Below, in pieces: positions 8,156 through 8,867 of a DNA stretch of 8,867 nt. The position numbers were made by a program, and so were the translations under genes. The DNA comes from Candidatus Absconditabacterales bacterium (GTDB taxonomy: Bacteria > Patescibacteriota > Gracilibacteria > Absconditabacterales > Absconditicoccaceae): positions 1 to 8,867 of the forward strand of contig CALCME010000133.1 in NCBI GenBank assembly GCA_937965925.1, given 5' to 3'. Position 1 is the stretch's first letter; the number at the start of each line of letters is the position of its first letter. Under the pieces are notes generated by a model, which did no database searches, was not told where the DNA came from, and saw only the letters and a list, made by a program, of their open reading frames with translations.

Positions 8156-8809
8156 ATGATTCTCCTTGTAGAAGATAATATTGCGATTTGAAAAAACGTC
8201 AAAACGTTTTTAGAAATGAATTCTTTACTAGTAGAACATGTCATATCAGCTGAAGAAGGATTACAACTCATTCAAGAAAAACGCTTTGACTGTTGTATTT
8301 TTGATGTGATGCTCCCTTGAATCGATTGATTTGAACTCATTAAAAGAACAAGAAAAATCACGAATGCTCCGATTATTATGACTACAGCAAAAGGACAACT
8401 TGAAGATAAACAAGAATGATTTGAACAATGAGCAGATGACTATCTCGTAAAGCCATACGAACTGAAAGAACTGCTCATGCGCGTTCAAGCACTCATAAAA
8501 AGAACACAAATCAGTGATATATACACCTTCCAAGATATCCAAATCAATCTAGAAGATAACGAAATAATCAAGTCGTGAATCCGTATTGATGTTACAAATA
8601 AAGAACGAATACTCCTTTCTTGTCTCTTACATAATGAATGACATCCGGTTAGTAGATCTGATATTTCAGAAGCAGTATGGTGAGATGACAGTGTCTGGGA
8701 GAAAACAGATGGGAAACTAGATGTATATATATCAAATATTAGAAAAAAACTAGACAAAGAACTAATAGAGACGGTTAAATGATATGGGTACAAGATTCCA
8801 AGAAGATAG
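8156..8809 (+). CDS. OmpR/PhoB-type two-component response regulator (TGA = Gly)
   Basis: 217 residues, from ATG at 8156 to TAG at 8807-8809, a normal length for the family. The receiver domain (1-115) starts MILLVEDN with acidic pocket E6/D7. It has the phosphoacceptor D50 in FDVMLPGIDG, the switch T77 in MTTAKG and K99 in YLVKPYE. The C-terminal winged helix (about 122-217) shows TNKERILLSCLLHNEGHPVS, a recognition-helix region DVYISNIRKKL and the wing ETVKGYGYKI. It should be phosphorylated by a sensor kinase and then bind promoter DNA. Nine of 13 Gly are TGA (12, 55, 58, 88, 92, 141, 162, 176, 209), most at family-conserved Gly positions, so this gene anchors the code assignment. No kinase gene lies in the window. 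The start has no Shine-Dalgarno. The target is unknown; the nearby palindrome at 6174-6187 is an untested candidate. Confidence 0.97.
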
Positions 8810-8867
8810 AAATTTAAAATTAGAAGTTAGAAAAAAATATAGATACTAGGAACATTATCTCGTTTAC

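Noticed and set aside
1..8867. CRISPR array, tRNA, rRNA or insertion sequence
   Set aside because: No direct repeats with regular spacers, no tRNA cloverleaf pattern, no rRNA-like sequence and no transposase or terminal inverted repeats were seen. The repetitive tracts are coding low complexity.

Overview
The window makes sense only if TGA is read as glycine (translation table 25). That points to a Patescibacteria/CPR lineage such as Gracilibacteria (BD1-5) or Absconditabacteria (SR1). The clearest proof is the response regulator at 8156-8809. Read with TGA as Gly, it is a full-length OmpR-type protein with Gly at positions that are nearly always Gly in the family (the LPGIDG loop, EQGADDY, VKGYGY). 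Under the standard code it falls apart. All five genes have many internal TGA codons and end only at TAA or TAG. The DNA is AT-rich, and no gene start has a recognisable Shine-Dalgarno sequence.

Layout: (1) 1-2358, plus strand, the 3' part of a large predicted surface protein. It has Cys-rich segments, a probable beta-rich domain, a Gly/Ser/Thr linker, one Myxo-disulfide/DUF4215-type repeat and C-terminal S-layer-homology (SLH)-like motifs. A hairpin terminator follows at 2387-2418. (2) 2459-4615, plus strand, a DnaQ-type DEDDh 3'-5' exonuclease fused to a DinG-like helicase module whose ATPase motifs look decayed. (3) 4667-6115, minus strand, a secreted Cys-rich protein with six DUF4215-type disulfide repeats and a Gly/Thr/Ser linker. 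It converges on the nuclease gene with a 51-bp gap in which I see no convincing terminator. (4) 6116-6334, a divergent control region with one promoter-like site per strand and a perfect 14-bp palindrome inside the minus-strand promoter spacer. (5) 6335-8071, plus strand, a coiled-coil-rich protein of unknown function. Its 72-residue tail holds 31 Gly, 23 of them encoded by TGA, and ends in Trp. (6) 8156-8809, plus strand, the OmpR/PhoB-type response regulator. No partner kinase is in view, and 8810-8867 shows nothing recognisable.

Taken together this is a cell-surface neighbourhood: two extracellular proteins share the same disulfide-repeat family and the same style of Gly-rich spacer, one of them apparently S-layer anchored. 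A DNA nuclease and a two-component regulator lie alongside. Roles in attachment to a host or in DNA scavenging would suit a reduced epibiotic CPR bacterium, but that is inference from context. The His/Val-rich or acidic short ORFs seen under the standard code are shadows of TGA-rich Gly tracts.
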